A stretch of DNA of 33,115 bases from Bacillota bacterium (GCA_023435925.1 JAEZLF010000112.1:1-33115), one strand, 5' to 3'. Counted from the stretch's first letter, positions 1 through 7,740 are shown. Translations and numbers: made by a program. The notes: generated from the letters alone by a model not told the origin.

Positions 1-25
1 TGTGCCCCGTTTTTGATATTGTCTT
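1..25 (+). repeat. Left terminal inverted repeat of the IS
   Basis: Bases 8-25 match the complement of 2469-2486 at 17 of 18 positions. The core TGATTTTGTCTT is repeated once more just inside, at 39-50, giving a double subterminal motif about 26 bases apart. No second copy is seen at the right end. Repeated cores of this kind are common transposase binding sites. Confidence 0.7.
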
Positions 26-94
26 AATAAGCCGTTAGTGATTTTGTCTTGGAGGCAGTGTATAATTTGCTTCATAAAAAGTTTATGGGGTGAA

Positions 95-1495
95 ATGATG
101 CGGAGGATTGTATTGACAATGGATGGGGAAAAGAAATATGAGGTCATAAAGGAACTAGTCGAACAGAATGGAAACAAAAACAGAGCAGCAAACAAGCTTT
201 GTTGTACAAGGCGCAGTATTGACCGGTATATCAGGGGCTACAAAACTTATGGCAAAGAATTTTTTCTGCATGGCAATAGCGGACGCAAACCTGCGCATGC
301 ATTTACTGCCGAGGTTAAGGAATCAATTGTTGATCTTTACAGGACTAAGTACTACGATGCAACTTACCAGCACTTTACGGAGCTGCTCCAGGAATTTGAA
401 AGCATAAAAGTTTCTGAGGCTGTCGTCAGAAAAGTCCTTATGGCACAACATCTTCTATCTCCCCGTGCAACCAAGCAGACAAAGAAAGATGTCCGAAAGC
501 TTCTGGAAGAAATGAAAAAGGCGGCGGTCAGTTCCCGGGAAGAAAACAGGCTGCAGGCACTGATTGTCGATATGGAAGATGCTCATGGCAGGCGTCCCCG
601 TTGTGCATACTTCGGAGAAATGCAGCAGATGGACGCATGCATATATCCATGGTTTGGAGGTGTACAAACTTCGCTACATATAGCGGTAGACGACGCAACG
701 GGGATGGTTACCGGTGCCTGGTTTGATAAGGCAGAAACCCTTAATGGCTATTACAATGTGTTCTGGCAGATACTGATGAACTATGGCATACCGCTCATGT
801 TCTATACGGACAGGAGGACAATATTTGAATTCAAGAAAAAAGGCGGCGGGCTAGATGAAAACGACACTTACACACAATTCGCATACGCCTGTAAGACACT
901 CGGCGTCGAGATTAAGACCACTAGCGTATCGCAGGCAAAGGGGCGTGTGGAGCGCATGTTTTGGACATTGCAGTCTCGCCTTCCGATTCTGTTAAGGCTT
1001 GCGGGTGTGGCCACTATAGAGCAGGCAAACAAATACCTTAGAGAGTACCTTCCCCGGTTCAACAAGCGGTTTGCGATTGATCATAGCCGCATACAATCCG
1101 TATTTGAAAACAAGCCCACACAGGAGAAAGCAAACCTCACTCTGGCTATACTGACCAGGCGTACTGTGGACAGCGGCCATTCTATCAGATTTTCTAACAA
1201 GTATTACCGCACTATCAACCAAACCGGTCTCCCCGTTTACTTTCACAAGGGCACGGAGGGGCTTGTTATACATACTTTTGACAAGAACCTGTACTTTAGT
1301 GTGGAAGAGCGGGTCTATGCTATGGAAGAAATTCCTGAATATGAGCGTACGTCCCGGAATTTTGATTTCACGAAATCGCAGGCAAAACCAATCGCAAAGT
1401 ACATTCCTCCCATGAGCCATCCATGGAGGAAAAGCTTATTCGACCAGTTCAGGCAAAAGCAGAGCCACCGTGCGGATCGGATAACCGGAACCTAA
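95..1495 (+). CDS. ISNCY/IS1202-type DDE transposase
   Basis: This is a DDE/RNase H-fold integrase that would cut and join the element ends. The N-terminus has a helix-turn-helix region (KNRAANKLCCTRRSIDRYI) followed by an integrase core. Likely catalytic residues are D180 in MQQMDACIYP, D239 in LMFYTDRRT and E286 in KGRVERMFW, in the correct order and context. The C-terminus ends with the PPMSHPWRKS motif that I associate with ISNCY transposases. The frame stays open back to 38, but the ATG pair at 95/98 is chosen because GGGGTG lies just upstream and family proteins begin near this point. At 467 residues it is full length and looks intact. A TATAAT at 61-66 could be its own -10. Confidence 0.88.
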   Translation: MMRRIVLTMDGEKKYEVIKELVEQNGNKNRAANKLCCTRRSIDRYIRGYKTYGKEFFLHGNSGRKPAHAFTAEVKESIVDLYRTKYYDATYQHFTELLQEFESIKVSEAVVRKVLMAQHLLSPRATKQTKKDVRKLLEEMKKAAVSSREENRLQALIVDMEDAHGRRPRCAYFGEMQQMDACIYPWFGGVQTSLHIAVDDATGMVTGAWFDKAETLNGYYNVFWQILMNYGIPLMFYTDRRTIFEFKKKGGGLDENDTYTQFAYACKTLGVEIKTTSVSQAKGRVERMFWTLQSRLPILLRLAGVATIEQANKYLREYLPRFNKRFAIDHSRIQSVFENKPTQEKANLTLAILTRRTVDSGHSIRFSNKYYRTINQTGLPVYFHKGTEGLVIHTFDKNLYFSVEERVYAMEEIPEYERTSRNFDFTKSQAKPIAKYIPPMSHPWRKSLFDQFRQKQSHRADRITGT

Positions 1496-1569
1496 GAAGG
1501 CCAAAGCATACCCTTCGCCATTACTGTGATTTAGTGTATAATATGAATCAATGGGAAGGGGGTTTTGCC

Positions 1570-2346
1570 ATGGCATCAAATCCAATCTATGAGTTTTATG
1601 CGCAATTGAGGGATTACCAGCCTAAGATGTGGCGTAGGTTTCAAGTCGCCAATAATGTTACTATGGCTCGTTTGAGCTACATTCTGATGACATTGTTTGA
1701 AATGCAGGCAAGCCACCTATTTCGCATCGAAGAGCCTTTCAAAGAGAACCTAACTACAGCTATTCGTAAAAGGCTGGGCGATAAAGAATACAACCGGTTA
1801 TATGCAGATGACCCGCTTAACGACATTGAAGAGAACAGGGTATTTGAAATCATTACGGATGATACATACCTCTACCGAGATGATGATGAGAAAGTTTATG
1901 ACATTACTGAGCATAAATTAAAGCATATCATAGCGGAGCCACGTTCCAAGTTGGTATTTTTCTATGATTTCGGCGACAACTGGACTGTAGATGTCACCCT
2001 TGAACGCATATTCAAGGATGATGACCTGCCGGGGAGGCTTCTTCCACGCGCACTTGAGGGAGAAGGGTACGGCATCATTGAGGACTGTGGTGGTGTCGGG
2101 GGACTTGAAAATCTGGCCAAGGCCTATCAGAAGAAAAAGGGCGAAGAATACAATACATACCGGGAATGGTTGGGTTTAAATGATTTAGACCTTAAGCGTT
2201 TTGATATTAATGACATGAATTTTAGGCTCATGAAAGTCCCGCGCATATATTCAGACATTTATGAACGTAATCTGGAACCTACAAAGCAGTCGGTGGATAT
2301 TCTTGAACGGCAGTATCTAAACTCCAAAAGTGGTTTAACTAAATGA
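1570..2346 (+). CDS. Plasmid pRiA4b ORF-3-like protein (IS passenger)
   Basis: The protein shows three hallmarks of the pRiA4b ORF-3 family: a WRRFQV strand near the start, the central FYDFGDNW motif, and EDCGGVGG near the end. The biochemical role of this family is not known to me. The ATG at 1570 is preferred over the upstream open frame (back to 1423, overlapping the transposase) because GGGAAGGGGG precedes it and homology begins there. This gives 258 residues. A TATAAT at 1537-1542, inside the 75-base gap after the transposase, resembles the one ahead of the transposase (both read GTGTATAAT), so it may have its own promoter. It lies inside the inverted repeats and therefore should travel with the element. 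Confidence 0.8.
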   Translation: MASNPIYEFYAQLRDYQPKMWRRFQVANNVTMARLSYILMTLFEMQASHLFRIEEPFKENLTTAIRKRLGDKEYNRLYADDPLNDIEENRVFEIITDDTYLYRDDDEKVYDITEHKLKHIIAEPRSKLVFFYDFGDNWTVDVTLERIFKDDDLPGRLLPRALEGEGYGIIEDCGGVGGLENLAKAYQKKKGEEYNTYREWLGLNDLDLKRFDINDMNFRLMKVPRIYSDIYERNLEPTKQSVDILERQYLNSKSGLTK

Positions 2347-2389
2347 ACAGGCTGAGGCAGGCAAAAGCATGCTCTTACAGCTTAAAAAG

Positions 2390-2440
2390 AAGCCCTTTTA
2401 CCTCGGCTTGAGGATGAAAAGGGCTTACCTTTTAAAAGGT
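2390..2440. terminator. Double hairpin at the 3' end of the IS passenger gene
   Basis: AAGCCCTTTT (2390-2399) pairs with AAAAGGGCTT (2417-2426), and a nested CCTC/GAGG pair sits in the loop. It is followed at once by a second perfect palindrome, ACCTTTTAAAAGGT (2427-2440). On the minus strand a T-rich stretch (complement of CTTAAAAAGA) follows the stem. It probably insulates the element from transcription in either direction. Confidence 0.6.
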
Positions 2441-2468
2441 ATTTACCAGCTAATGATGTCCAAATTAC

Positions 2469-2493
2469 AAGACAAAATCAAAAACGCTTGACA
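2469..2493 (-). repeat. Right terminal inverted repeat of the IS
   Basis: The complement of 2469-2486 matches 8-25 with a single difference (T for A in the GATATTG/GATTTTG core). The next four bases outward do not match and the last three (TGT) do. Confidence 0.7.
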
Positions 2494-2494
2494 T

Positions 2495-2522
2495 ATAAAT
2501 ATTTGCAAAGACAAATATTTAT
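2495..2522. repeat. Perfect 11-6-11 palindrome just outside the IS
   Basis: ATAAATATTTG (2495-2505) is the exact complement of CAAATATTTAT (2512-2522), separated by CAAAGA. The 28-bp architecture equals that of Xer recombination (dif-like) sites, but the arms do not resemble the usual dif consensus. It also lies 3' of the leftward araC gene, so a simple mRNA hairpin is an alternative, although no T-run follows. Confidence 0.5.
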
Positions 2523-2541
2523 CCTTGAAGGGATAGACACC

Positions 2542-3390
2542 TTACATTAACATTCTTTTTCGATACTGAGTCGCTGTCATCGAAGTCTTTTGTTTGAACA
2601 GTCTCGAGAAATAGTTGAAATCCTCAAACCCGCAAAGAGCCGATATTTCGCCTATGCTATAATGTGAATAGACCAGCAGCTCCATAGCCCTCTTGATTCT
2701 CAGATCATTGTGGTACCTTTTTATTGCTGTACCAAACCTGTTTCTGAATATCCGGTTGATGTAATTCGGGTGGTATTTGAACTCTGATGAGATCTCGTCC
2801 AGAGAAAGATTGCGATTGCTGTTGGCTGCCAGATAGGCTGCGACTGTTTCGGCCAAAGAGCTGTTCACAGTCACATGGCTCAGATTGTATACCAACAAAA
2901 GCCACGTTTTGAATAAGCTTTTCACATACTCATTATAAAGCACATCCCCAACTGCGTATCTTTGAATCAGTTCCATAGTAATCCACAGAAATTGGGGGTG
3001 ATTGTTCAGGTTGATATATTCCTTGAATGCTCCGGAAAGCAGATCCTCAACCTTTCCATCTTCTCTTCCGCCATTCCTTCCAACCGGTGGATTTCCATCT
3101 GCGGGCTTTCCAAATGAAAAATCAACACCTGTAAGCAGATAAGGTTCCGTATCATCAGCAATAATGGTGTTGGATACGCCGCCAGGGCAAAAAAACAAAT
3201 CCCCCGCTTTACATTGGTAGCTTGTTTCCCCTATTACATAAATTCCCTTTCCCTTGTGAACGTACAAAAAATATGGAGTTTCAAAAACCCTCTCATTTGT
3301 TTTGAAACCCTTCTGACATTGCAGATAGTTTATAAAATCTAGTTCAGGATTGATATTGTCTAAATTAAAACCGTTCATTGTTTTATCCAT
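2542..3390 (-). CDS. AraC-family transcriptional regulator
   Basis: The first ~130 residues look like the cupin-type ligand-sensing domain (VHKGKGIYVIGETSYQCKAGDLFFCPGG). Residues ~185-282 are the double helix-turn-helix AraC domain, with NYINRIFRNRFGTAIKRYH and the signature ISALCGFEDFNYFSRLFKQ. The length, 282 residues, is normal. It is transcribed away from the URO-D-like gene at 3500 with a 109-base shared upstream region, so that gene is its likely target. The ligand cannot be deduced, though the cupin plus HTH layout usually means a small sugar or aromatic effector. No strong Shine-Dalgarno precedes 3390. The ATG at 3378 is an alternative start. Confidence 0.88.
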   Translation of the reverse strand: MDKTMNGFNLDNINPELDFINYLQCQKGFKTNERVFETPYFLYVHKGKGIYVIGETSYQCKAGDLFFCPGGVSNTIIADDTEPYLLTGVDFSFGKPADGNPPVGRNGGREDGKVEDLLSGAFKEYINLNNHPQFLWITMELIQRYAVGDVLYNEYVKSLFKTWLLLVYNLSHVTVNSSLAETVAAYLAANSNRNLSLDEISSEFKYHPNYINRIFRNRFGTAIKRYHNDLRIKRAMELLVYSHYSIGEISALCGFEDFNYFSRLFKQKTSMTATQYRKRMLM

Positions 3391-3450
3391 AAGTTTATTT
3401 TGTGCTAAAATAAGTTGATTTTCTCAATAGATTGTATCAGAGCGGCACAT

Positions 3451-3493
3451 TATAATCAAGCATAGCAGTTTATTTAAAAATCCGGATGGAGGA
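3451..3493 (+). promoter_or_regulatory. Candidate activator-dependent promoter and RBS of the URO-D-like gene
   Basis: A consensus TATAAT lies at 3451-3456, but nothing resembling TTGACA is present 16-18 bases upstream, as expected when an activator such as the divergent AraC protein supplies -35 contact. A strong TGGAGGA ribosome binding site follows at 3487-3493, seven bases before the ATG. Confidence 0.45.
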
Positions 3494-3499
3494 TACGAT

Positions 3500-4597
3500 A
3501 TGGCTGGGATTAATAAATGTAAGGAAGCTATGACAGCGAAGGAAAGAGTTTTGAAAACCTTTTATCTTGAAAAAACAGACCGCGTTACCATCGGCTATAA
3601 CGGAAATGCCAATATTAATCAGGCGTTAATCAAAGAACTCCACGCTAAGGATTATGATGATATGCTCGATATGTTGGGTGTTGATTACAGGGGAGTTATG
3701 CCTTCTTACAAAGGTCCGGAGATATTCCAGCAGCTTCCCGGCCGTAGAACCGACCCCATCGAAGGGTGCCGCATGCGATGGGTGGAACATCAGACAGGTG
3801 GCTATTGGGATTTTTGCGATTTTCCGCTTCAAGGTGCATCAGATGAAGAAATAGCAGCTTTTCCTATTCCGGATCCGGATGATTTTGATATACAGTCTAC
3901 TTATGATTATCTTCAGTCTCTTAACGGAAAATACGCAGTGTATGTTGGTCATGAAGGTGTTCCTGATGTGATCAATTCCAATGGGCGTATTATGGGAATG
4001 GAAGAAGTATTGGTGCATTTAGCGCTGGAAAATGAGGCCGCTCTTGATTTTTTTAAACGCCGTGCAGAAATGTATCTGCGTATCATGGAACGTACACTGG
4101 ATAAGTGCCGAGGAATGGTTGATTTCATGTGGCTCGGTGAGGATCTGGGCACCCAGAGGGCTCCCATGATCAGTCTTGAAATGTACCGCCGTACACTCAA
4201 ACCATTACATAAGATGTTTGCTGACCTTGCGAAAGCCTATGATATTCCCGCCATCATTCACACCTGCGGAAGCTCAAGCTGGGCATATGAGGATATGATT
4301 GAAATCGGAATAAAAGGCGTGGATACTCTCCAGCCTGAAGCTTTGAACATGTCTCCCCAATATTTGAAGGAGCATTTCGGCGGACGGCTCTGCTTCAGAG
4401 GCTGTATTTCAACTGCCGGTCCGCTGGCTTATGGCACTGCAGAACAGACCCGGGAATATTGCAGAAATACACTGGAGATCATGATGCAGGGCTATGGCTA
4501 TCATTTTGCCCCGACACATTATATTCAGGACAATTCTCCTGTAGAGAATGTCATTGCCATGTACCAGGCTGCCCACGATTTCGGAGTCTATAAATAA
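3500..4597 (+). CDS. Uroporphyrinogen decarboxylase-fold (URO-D) methyltransferase-like protein
   Basis: The 365-residue protein has the URO-D barrel features of the MtaA/CmuA and corrinoid-demethylase relatives: TAKERVLKTFYLEKTDRV at the N-terminus, GEDLGTQRAPMIS near 213-225, HTCGS at 254-258 (the H-x-C zinc pair of methyltransferase members), and the C-terminal HFAPTHYIQDNSPVENV. The third zinc cysteine expected ~75 residues after the pair is absent, so zinc ligation or chemistry may differ. True HemE is unlikely because no haem-pathway genes are nearby. The AraC neighbour suggests an inducible role such as demethylation of a plant-derived or methylated compound. That is inference, and no corrinoid protein gene is seen in the window. 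Confidence 0.8.
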   Translation: MAGINKCKEAMTAKERVLKTFYLEKTDRVTIGYNGNANINQALIKELHAKDYDDMLDMLGVDYRGVMPSYKGPEIFQQLPGRRTDPIEGCRMRWVEHQTGGYWDFCDFPLQGASDEEIAAFPIPDPDDFDIQSTYDYLQSLNGKYAVYVGHEGVPDVINSNGRIMGMEEVLVHLALENEAALDFFKRRAEMYLRIMERTLDKCRGMVDFMWLGEDLGTQRAPMISLEMYRRTLKPLHKMFADLAKAYDIPAIIHTCGSSSWAYEDMIEIGIKGVDTLQPEALNMSPQYLKEHFGGRLCFRGCISTAGPLAYGTAEQTREYCRNTLEIMMQGYGYHFAPTHYIQDNSPVENVIAMYQAAHDFGVYK

Positions 4598-4616
4598 TTT
4601 TTGCACTCGGCCGGCG

Positions 4617-4650
4617 GGGACGGTTAGCTTCAACCCGTAAAAACCGTCCC
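4617..4650. terminator. Hairpin between convergent URO-D-like and larA-like genes
   Basis: GGGACGGTT (4617-4625) pairs perfectly with AACCGTCCC (4642-4650) around a 16-base loop, between two convergent genes. The tail after it on the plus strand is T-rich only in patches (CTTTATTTGCTTTTA), so efficiency is uncertain. The position suits a shared terminator. Confidence 0.6.
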
Positions 4651-4659
4651 TCGAACACT

Positions 4660-5913
4660 TTATTTGCTTTTAACGACGGGCAGTGTAGAGCCGCCATGAG
4701 GCATTAGCAGCACACTTGCATCCTTTCCAAGTAAGGAAAAGGCTCTGTCCAATGCTTCATTCATGCTGCCAAAAGGCTCCATGTATAGCTTCACAGCCAT
4801 TTCATCCGGCATATCGGAAACAATAAAAATCCGTGCCTTCTTTTCTACCAATGCAATAGCTGCTGCTTTGTGTCCGCCCAGTTCAAAATTACTCCGGATT
4901 TTTGTGATCAAGTCATCCGGCGAGGTGGAGTTCCTAATCCATTTTTCAAAAACTCCTTCGCCATAGCCTTCCGTGCAGGCTGCCAACAATATGATGATCC
5001 CGCCGTCCCGTACGGCATGCTTTGCGTTATCTAATGCCTTTTGGGCTTGGTACAGATTGATATCCTTCGGATAGCCGCCCTGTGTTGTGACAACAATATC
5101 GGCTTTTCGTGGTATCTCCACCTTGTAAAGGCTGTCCAGAAAGCGGCATCCTTCCCGATGAGCCTCTACGTGATGTCCAGCCACAGCTTTTATGATTTGC
5201 TTATTTTCATCAAGCACCACGTTCAAGATGAAGTCGATGGGAGCAAATTTAACTACTTCTTCGATGTCCTGTCGTACAGGGTTATCGTCAATGGCTCCTG
5301 CCCTTGCCGCCTCCTGAACCATGGCACTGTGATTCGCCTGGATAGCTGCTCTGGTTGAAACGCCGGGCATGATTGCCTTAGCACCTCCGCTATATCCTGC
5401 AAAATAGTGGAATTCTATATTGCCAAGACATATTCTCCTGTCAGCGTTGGCCACCTCATCGAATATTTCTACCGGAGTACCTCTGGAGGTGGTTCCAAGC
5501 ATTCTGCACTGTGTCACATCGCTGTCGACACACTTCATTTTATTATAAATTTCATCACCTACCAGGTATCTCTTTTCTTCTTCAGAATGCTTCCTGTGGC
5601 TTCCCAGGGCAAACACAACGGTTATATCCTCATAACTCGCACCACCCCGAAGCAGTTCATCAACCAACGGCGGCAGTACCAGCTTGCTGGGCATTGGACG
5701 GGTCACATCACTGGTTATAATAACTATTTTTTCTCCCGGTTTGACAATGGAAGAAAGCTTTCCGGTTCCAATGGGATTTTCCAGTGCACGTTTTACCTCG
5801 TCTACACCGGTAAGCTTTGTCTCAACAGTATTCTGACCAAGCTCGGCAATAATGTTTTCATCCGCTATGTAAAACTCTCTATATTCCTTACCATACCCAT
5901 ATTTAAACTGCAT
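4660..5913 (-). CDS. larA: LarA-type nickel-dependent racemase/epimerase
   Basis: The founding member of this family racemises lactate using a nickel-pincer nucleotide covalently held on a lysine. Numbering from the ATG at 5913, the expected residues are present: R72 (TSDVTRP), H106 (ALGSHRKH), H169 (IEFHYFAGYSGG), the cofactor lysine K179 (GGAKAIMPG), H195 and a candidate K292. The start at 5913 is preferred over 5952 because AGGAGG lies just upstream. The length of 417 residues is usual. No larB, larC or larE cofactor genes are nearby, so they must lie elsewhere. Many LarA homologues act on other 2-hydroxy acids, so the substrate is open. Confidence 0.85.
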   Translation of the reverse strand: MQFKYGYGKEYREFYIADENIIAELGQNTVETKLTGVDEVKRALENPIGTGKLSSIVKPGEKIVIITSDVTRPMPSKLVLPPLVDELLRGGASYEDITVVFALGSHRKHSEEEKRYLVGDEIYNKMKCVDSDVTQCRMLGTTSRGTPVEIFDEVANADRRICLGNIEFHYFAGYSGGAKAIMPGVSTRAAIQANHSAMVQEAARAGAIDDNPVRQDIEEVVKFAPIDFILNVVLDENKQIIKAVAGHHVEAHREGCRFLDSLYKVEIPRKADIVVTTQGGYPKDINLYQAQKALDNAKHAVRDGGIIILLAACTEGYGEGVFEKWIRNSTSPDDLITKIRSNFELGGHKAAAIALVEKKARIFIVSDMPDEMAVKLYMEPFGSMNEALDRAFSLLGKDASVLLMPHGGSTLPVVKSK

Positions 5914-5979
5914 ACCCTCAATACCTCCTATTCTTATTGAAAACATCCTCATGGCCAGTATCCCGTAAATTCTTGCCCT

Positions 5980-6020
5980 GGTTCTATCGGTGATGCTGGT
6001 TCTATCGGTGATGCTGGTTC
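5980..6020. repeat. 18-bp tandem duplication
   Basis: The unit GGTTCTATCGGTGATGCT occurs at 5980-5997 and again, identically, at 5998-6015, followed by the first five bases of a third copy. It lies in the gap between the larA start and the end of the next upstream gene. No function is evident. Recent slippage is the simplest origin. Confidence 0.85.
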
Positions 6021-6041
6021 TTTTTCTGTCGTCTATCTTTT

Positions 6042-6293
6042 CTATCGATCATCCATGCTGTCTGAATCATTTTCAGCATGGCTTGTATCCTCTTTTTCGC
6101 TATCGGTAGTGTCTTCTTCATACTCCTGCGAATTCTGTACGTTGATCAACCTGCCATTGGTTAACAAAAATGCAAACATAATGATAAAATAGGCTACCGC
6201 ACTCAGCTGCCAATAGAACCGAAATACCAAAATATTCAGCAGCAGCAAAATGAATCCAGCCAGAAGCACCCATGCAACGATTCTCTTTTTCAT
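6042..6293 (-). CDS. Small two-helix membrane protein with acidic tail
   Basis: I do not recognise a family. The 83-residue product starts with a basic MKKR, has two hydrophobic segments (about residues 5-21 and 28-43) and ends in a highly acidic, polar tail rich in E, D and S. The ATG at 6293 follows the rarA stop codon by one base and has AGGAGG, embedded in the rarA 3' end, at the right distance. The more upstream ATG at 6329 would overlap rarA and lacks such a site. Translation is therefore probably coupled to rarA, whether or not the functions are linked. Confidence 0.7.
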   Translation of the reverse strand: MKKRIVAWVLLAGFILLLLNILVFRFYWQLSAVAYFIIMFAFLLTNGRLINVQNSQEYEEDTTDSEKEDTSHAENDSDSMDDR

Positions 6294-6294
6294 T

Positions 6295-7629
6295 CTATTC
6301 CTCCTGTCCGCCTTCTCTGAATTTTTCAAGCCATCCCTTTATCCTTGACTCATACCCGTTATTTGTGGGCTCATAATATATGGTACCCAGCATCTCATCC
6401 GGAAAGTATTCTTGCCTGACAATATTACCTGGGTAATCGTGGGCATATTTGTATCCTATTCCATACCCCTGATCTCCCATTCCCTTAACCGGAGCATTTC
6501 GCAGATGCATTGGCACCTCGCCGGTCCGCTTGGTCTCGACATCATGAATTGCCTTACCCAGTCCTTTGTAACAGGAGTTGGATTTAGGACTGGTAGCTAC
6601 CATAACAGCCGCATGGGCCAACAAAAGCCTCCCCTCAGGCATTCCGATCATGTGTATTCCCTCTGCTGCCGCAACGGCAACCTGGAGTGCCGTAGGGTTT
6701 GCCATTCCCACATCCTCTGAAGCACAGATAATGATACGCCTGGCCAGGAACTCCGGATCTTCTCCGGCATATAAGGCTCTGGCCAGATAAAACAACGCTG
6801 CGTCAGGATTACTGCCTCTCATAGATTTAATAAAGGCGCTGATATTGTCATAATGAGCCTCGCCTGATTTATCAAATGTGATTGATTTTCTTTGAACACA
6901 TTCCTCAATCGTTTCGATCGTGATATGTATCAGTCCATCCTTGCCGAGCTCTGAAGTCACTGCGGCAAGCTCAATGGCATTGAGGGCAATTCTGGCATCT
7001 CCGTTAGAAATTTCAGCCAAATACTTTATTGCATCCTCGTCAACCAGCAGGTCATATTCACCAAGGCCTCTTTCACGATCCTGAATCGCTGTTCTGACAA
7101 TCGCTTCTATGTCGGTACCTGTCAATGGTTTTAGCATAAATACTGATGAACGGGATATCAGCGCTTTATTTACTTCAAAATAAGGGTTTTCCGTTGTTGC
7201 GCCAATCAAAACAATCGTTCCGTTTTCGACAAAGGGAAGCAGTGCATCCTGCTGAGCCTTATTGAAACGGTGTATTTCATCAACAAACAGAACGGTTTTC
7301 CCACTGGGGTTGAGCATGGGATTCTGTGTATCCGACACAATTCTTTTGATATCCGCTACTCCGGCTGTTACTGCATTCAGCTTTTCAAAGCTCGATTTCG
7401 TTGAAGCAGCAATAATCCTCGCAAGTGAGGTTTTGCCGGTACCGGGCGGACCATATAGTATGATGGATGAAATCCTGTCGGCCTTAATCATTCTATACAG
7501 CATTTTGCCCTTGCCTGTTATGTGCTCCTGGCCAACATATTCTTCAATTGTTCTTGGGCTCATCCGATAGGCCAGAGGTTCTCTTTTGTCAGGCATCATT
7601 TGTCTCAACCTTTCTGCAGTCTTATCCAT
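6295..7629 (-). CDS. rarA: Replication-associated recombination protein RarA (MgsA) AAA+ ATPase
   Basis: This is a clamp-loader-like AAA+ ATPase that acts at stalled replication forks. It has Walker A GPPGTGKT (60-67), Walker B VLFVDEIH (113-120), sensor GATTENP, the arginine-finger context ISRSSVF, and the C-terminal MgsA domain (GSNPDAALFYLARALYAGEDP, then QGYGIGYKYAHDYPG). The length of 444 residues is normal for the family. The start at 7629 has only a weak ribosome binding site. The ATG pair at 7599/7596 has AAAGG ahead of it and is a good alternative, since Bacillus RarA begins close to PLAYRM. Its leader carries two copies of a repeated hairpin. Confidence 0.93.
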   Translation of the reverse strand: MDKTAERLRQMMPDKREPLAYRMSPRTIEEYVGQEHITGKGKMLYRMIKADRISSIILYGPPGTGKTSLARIIAASTKSSFEKLNAVTAGVADIKRIVSDTQNPMLNPSGKTVLFVDEIHRFNKAQQDALLPFVENGTIVLIGATTENPYFEVNKALISRSSVFMLKPLTGTDIEAIVRTAIQDRERGLGEYDLLVDEDAIKYLAEISNGDARIALNAIELAAVTSELGKDGLIHITIETIEECVQRKSITFDKSGEAHYDNISAFIKSMRGSNPDAALFYLARALYAGEDPEFLARRIIICASEDVGMANPTALQVAVAAAEGIHMIGMPEGRLLLAHAAVMVATSPKSNSCYKGLGKAIHDVETKRTGEVPMHLRNAPVKGMGDQGYGIGYKYAHDYPGNIVRQEYFPDEMLGTIYYEPTNNGYESRIKGWLEKFREGGQEE

Positions 7630-7681
7630 TTCGCACGGCCATTCATTCCGCCGGAGGTAATAATATCCTCAACCATCAAAA

Positions 7682-7721
7682 GGTGACATTCCTCGGTTAT
7701 GGTATTTGCAGGAGTGTCACC
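7682..7721 (-). repeat. 40-nt repeated hairpin, copy 1 (rarA leader)
   Basis: GGTGACATTCCT pairs with AGGAGTGTCACC (one T·G pair) around a 16-base loop. It is nearly identical to the copies at 7741-7780 and 15095-15134. It starts 59 bases from copy 2 and is preceded by the same CATCAAAA flank. Confidence 0.85.
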
Positions 7722-7740
7722 TCTCTGCTCTCCATCAAAA

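Larger units (their letters stand above)
1..2493 (+). mobile_element. IS1202/ISNCY-type insertion sequence with a passenger gene
   Basis: The element is bounded by inverted repeats at 1-25 and 2469-2493. Their inner 18 bases (8-25 against the complement of 2469-2486) agree at 17 of 18 positions, and the outermost three bases are TGT on both sides. Inside lie a full-length DDE transposase and, on the same strand, a pRiA4b ORF-3-like gene that is not part of a minimal IS. The exact tips (1/2493 or 8/2486) are uncertain. The left flank is missing because the window begins at the tip, so no target duplication can be tested. Assignment to the IS1202 group rests on transposase appearance, not on a database match. 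Confidence 0.7.

Noticed and set aside
1423..1569. N-terminal extension of the pRiA4b ORF-3-like protein into the transposase gene
   Set aside because: It overlaps the transposase in another frame, has no family similarity, and a strong RBS plus family start lie at 1570.
2495..2522. Canonical chromosomal dif site
   Set aside because: The arm sequences differ from the known Firmicute dif consensus; only the 11-6-11 geometry fits.
5407..5940. 177-residue open frame on the plus strand inside larA
   Set aside because: It is antisense to a gene with all catalytic residues and shows no recognisable motif or RBS.
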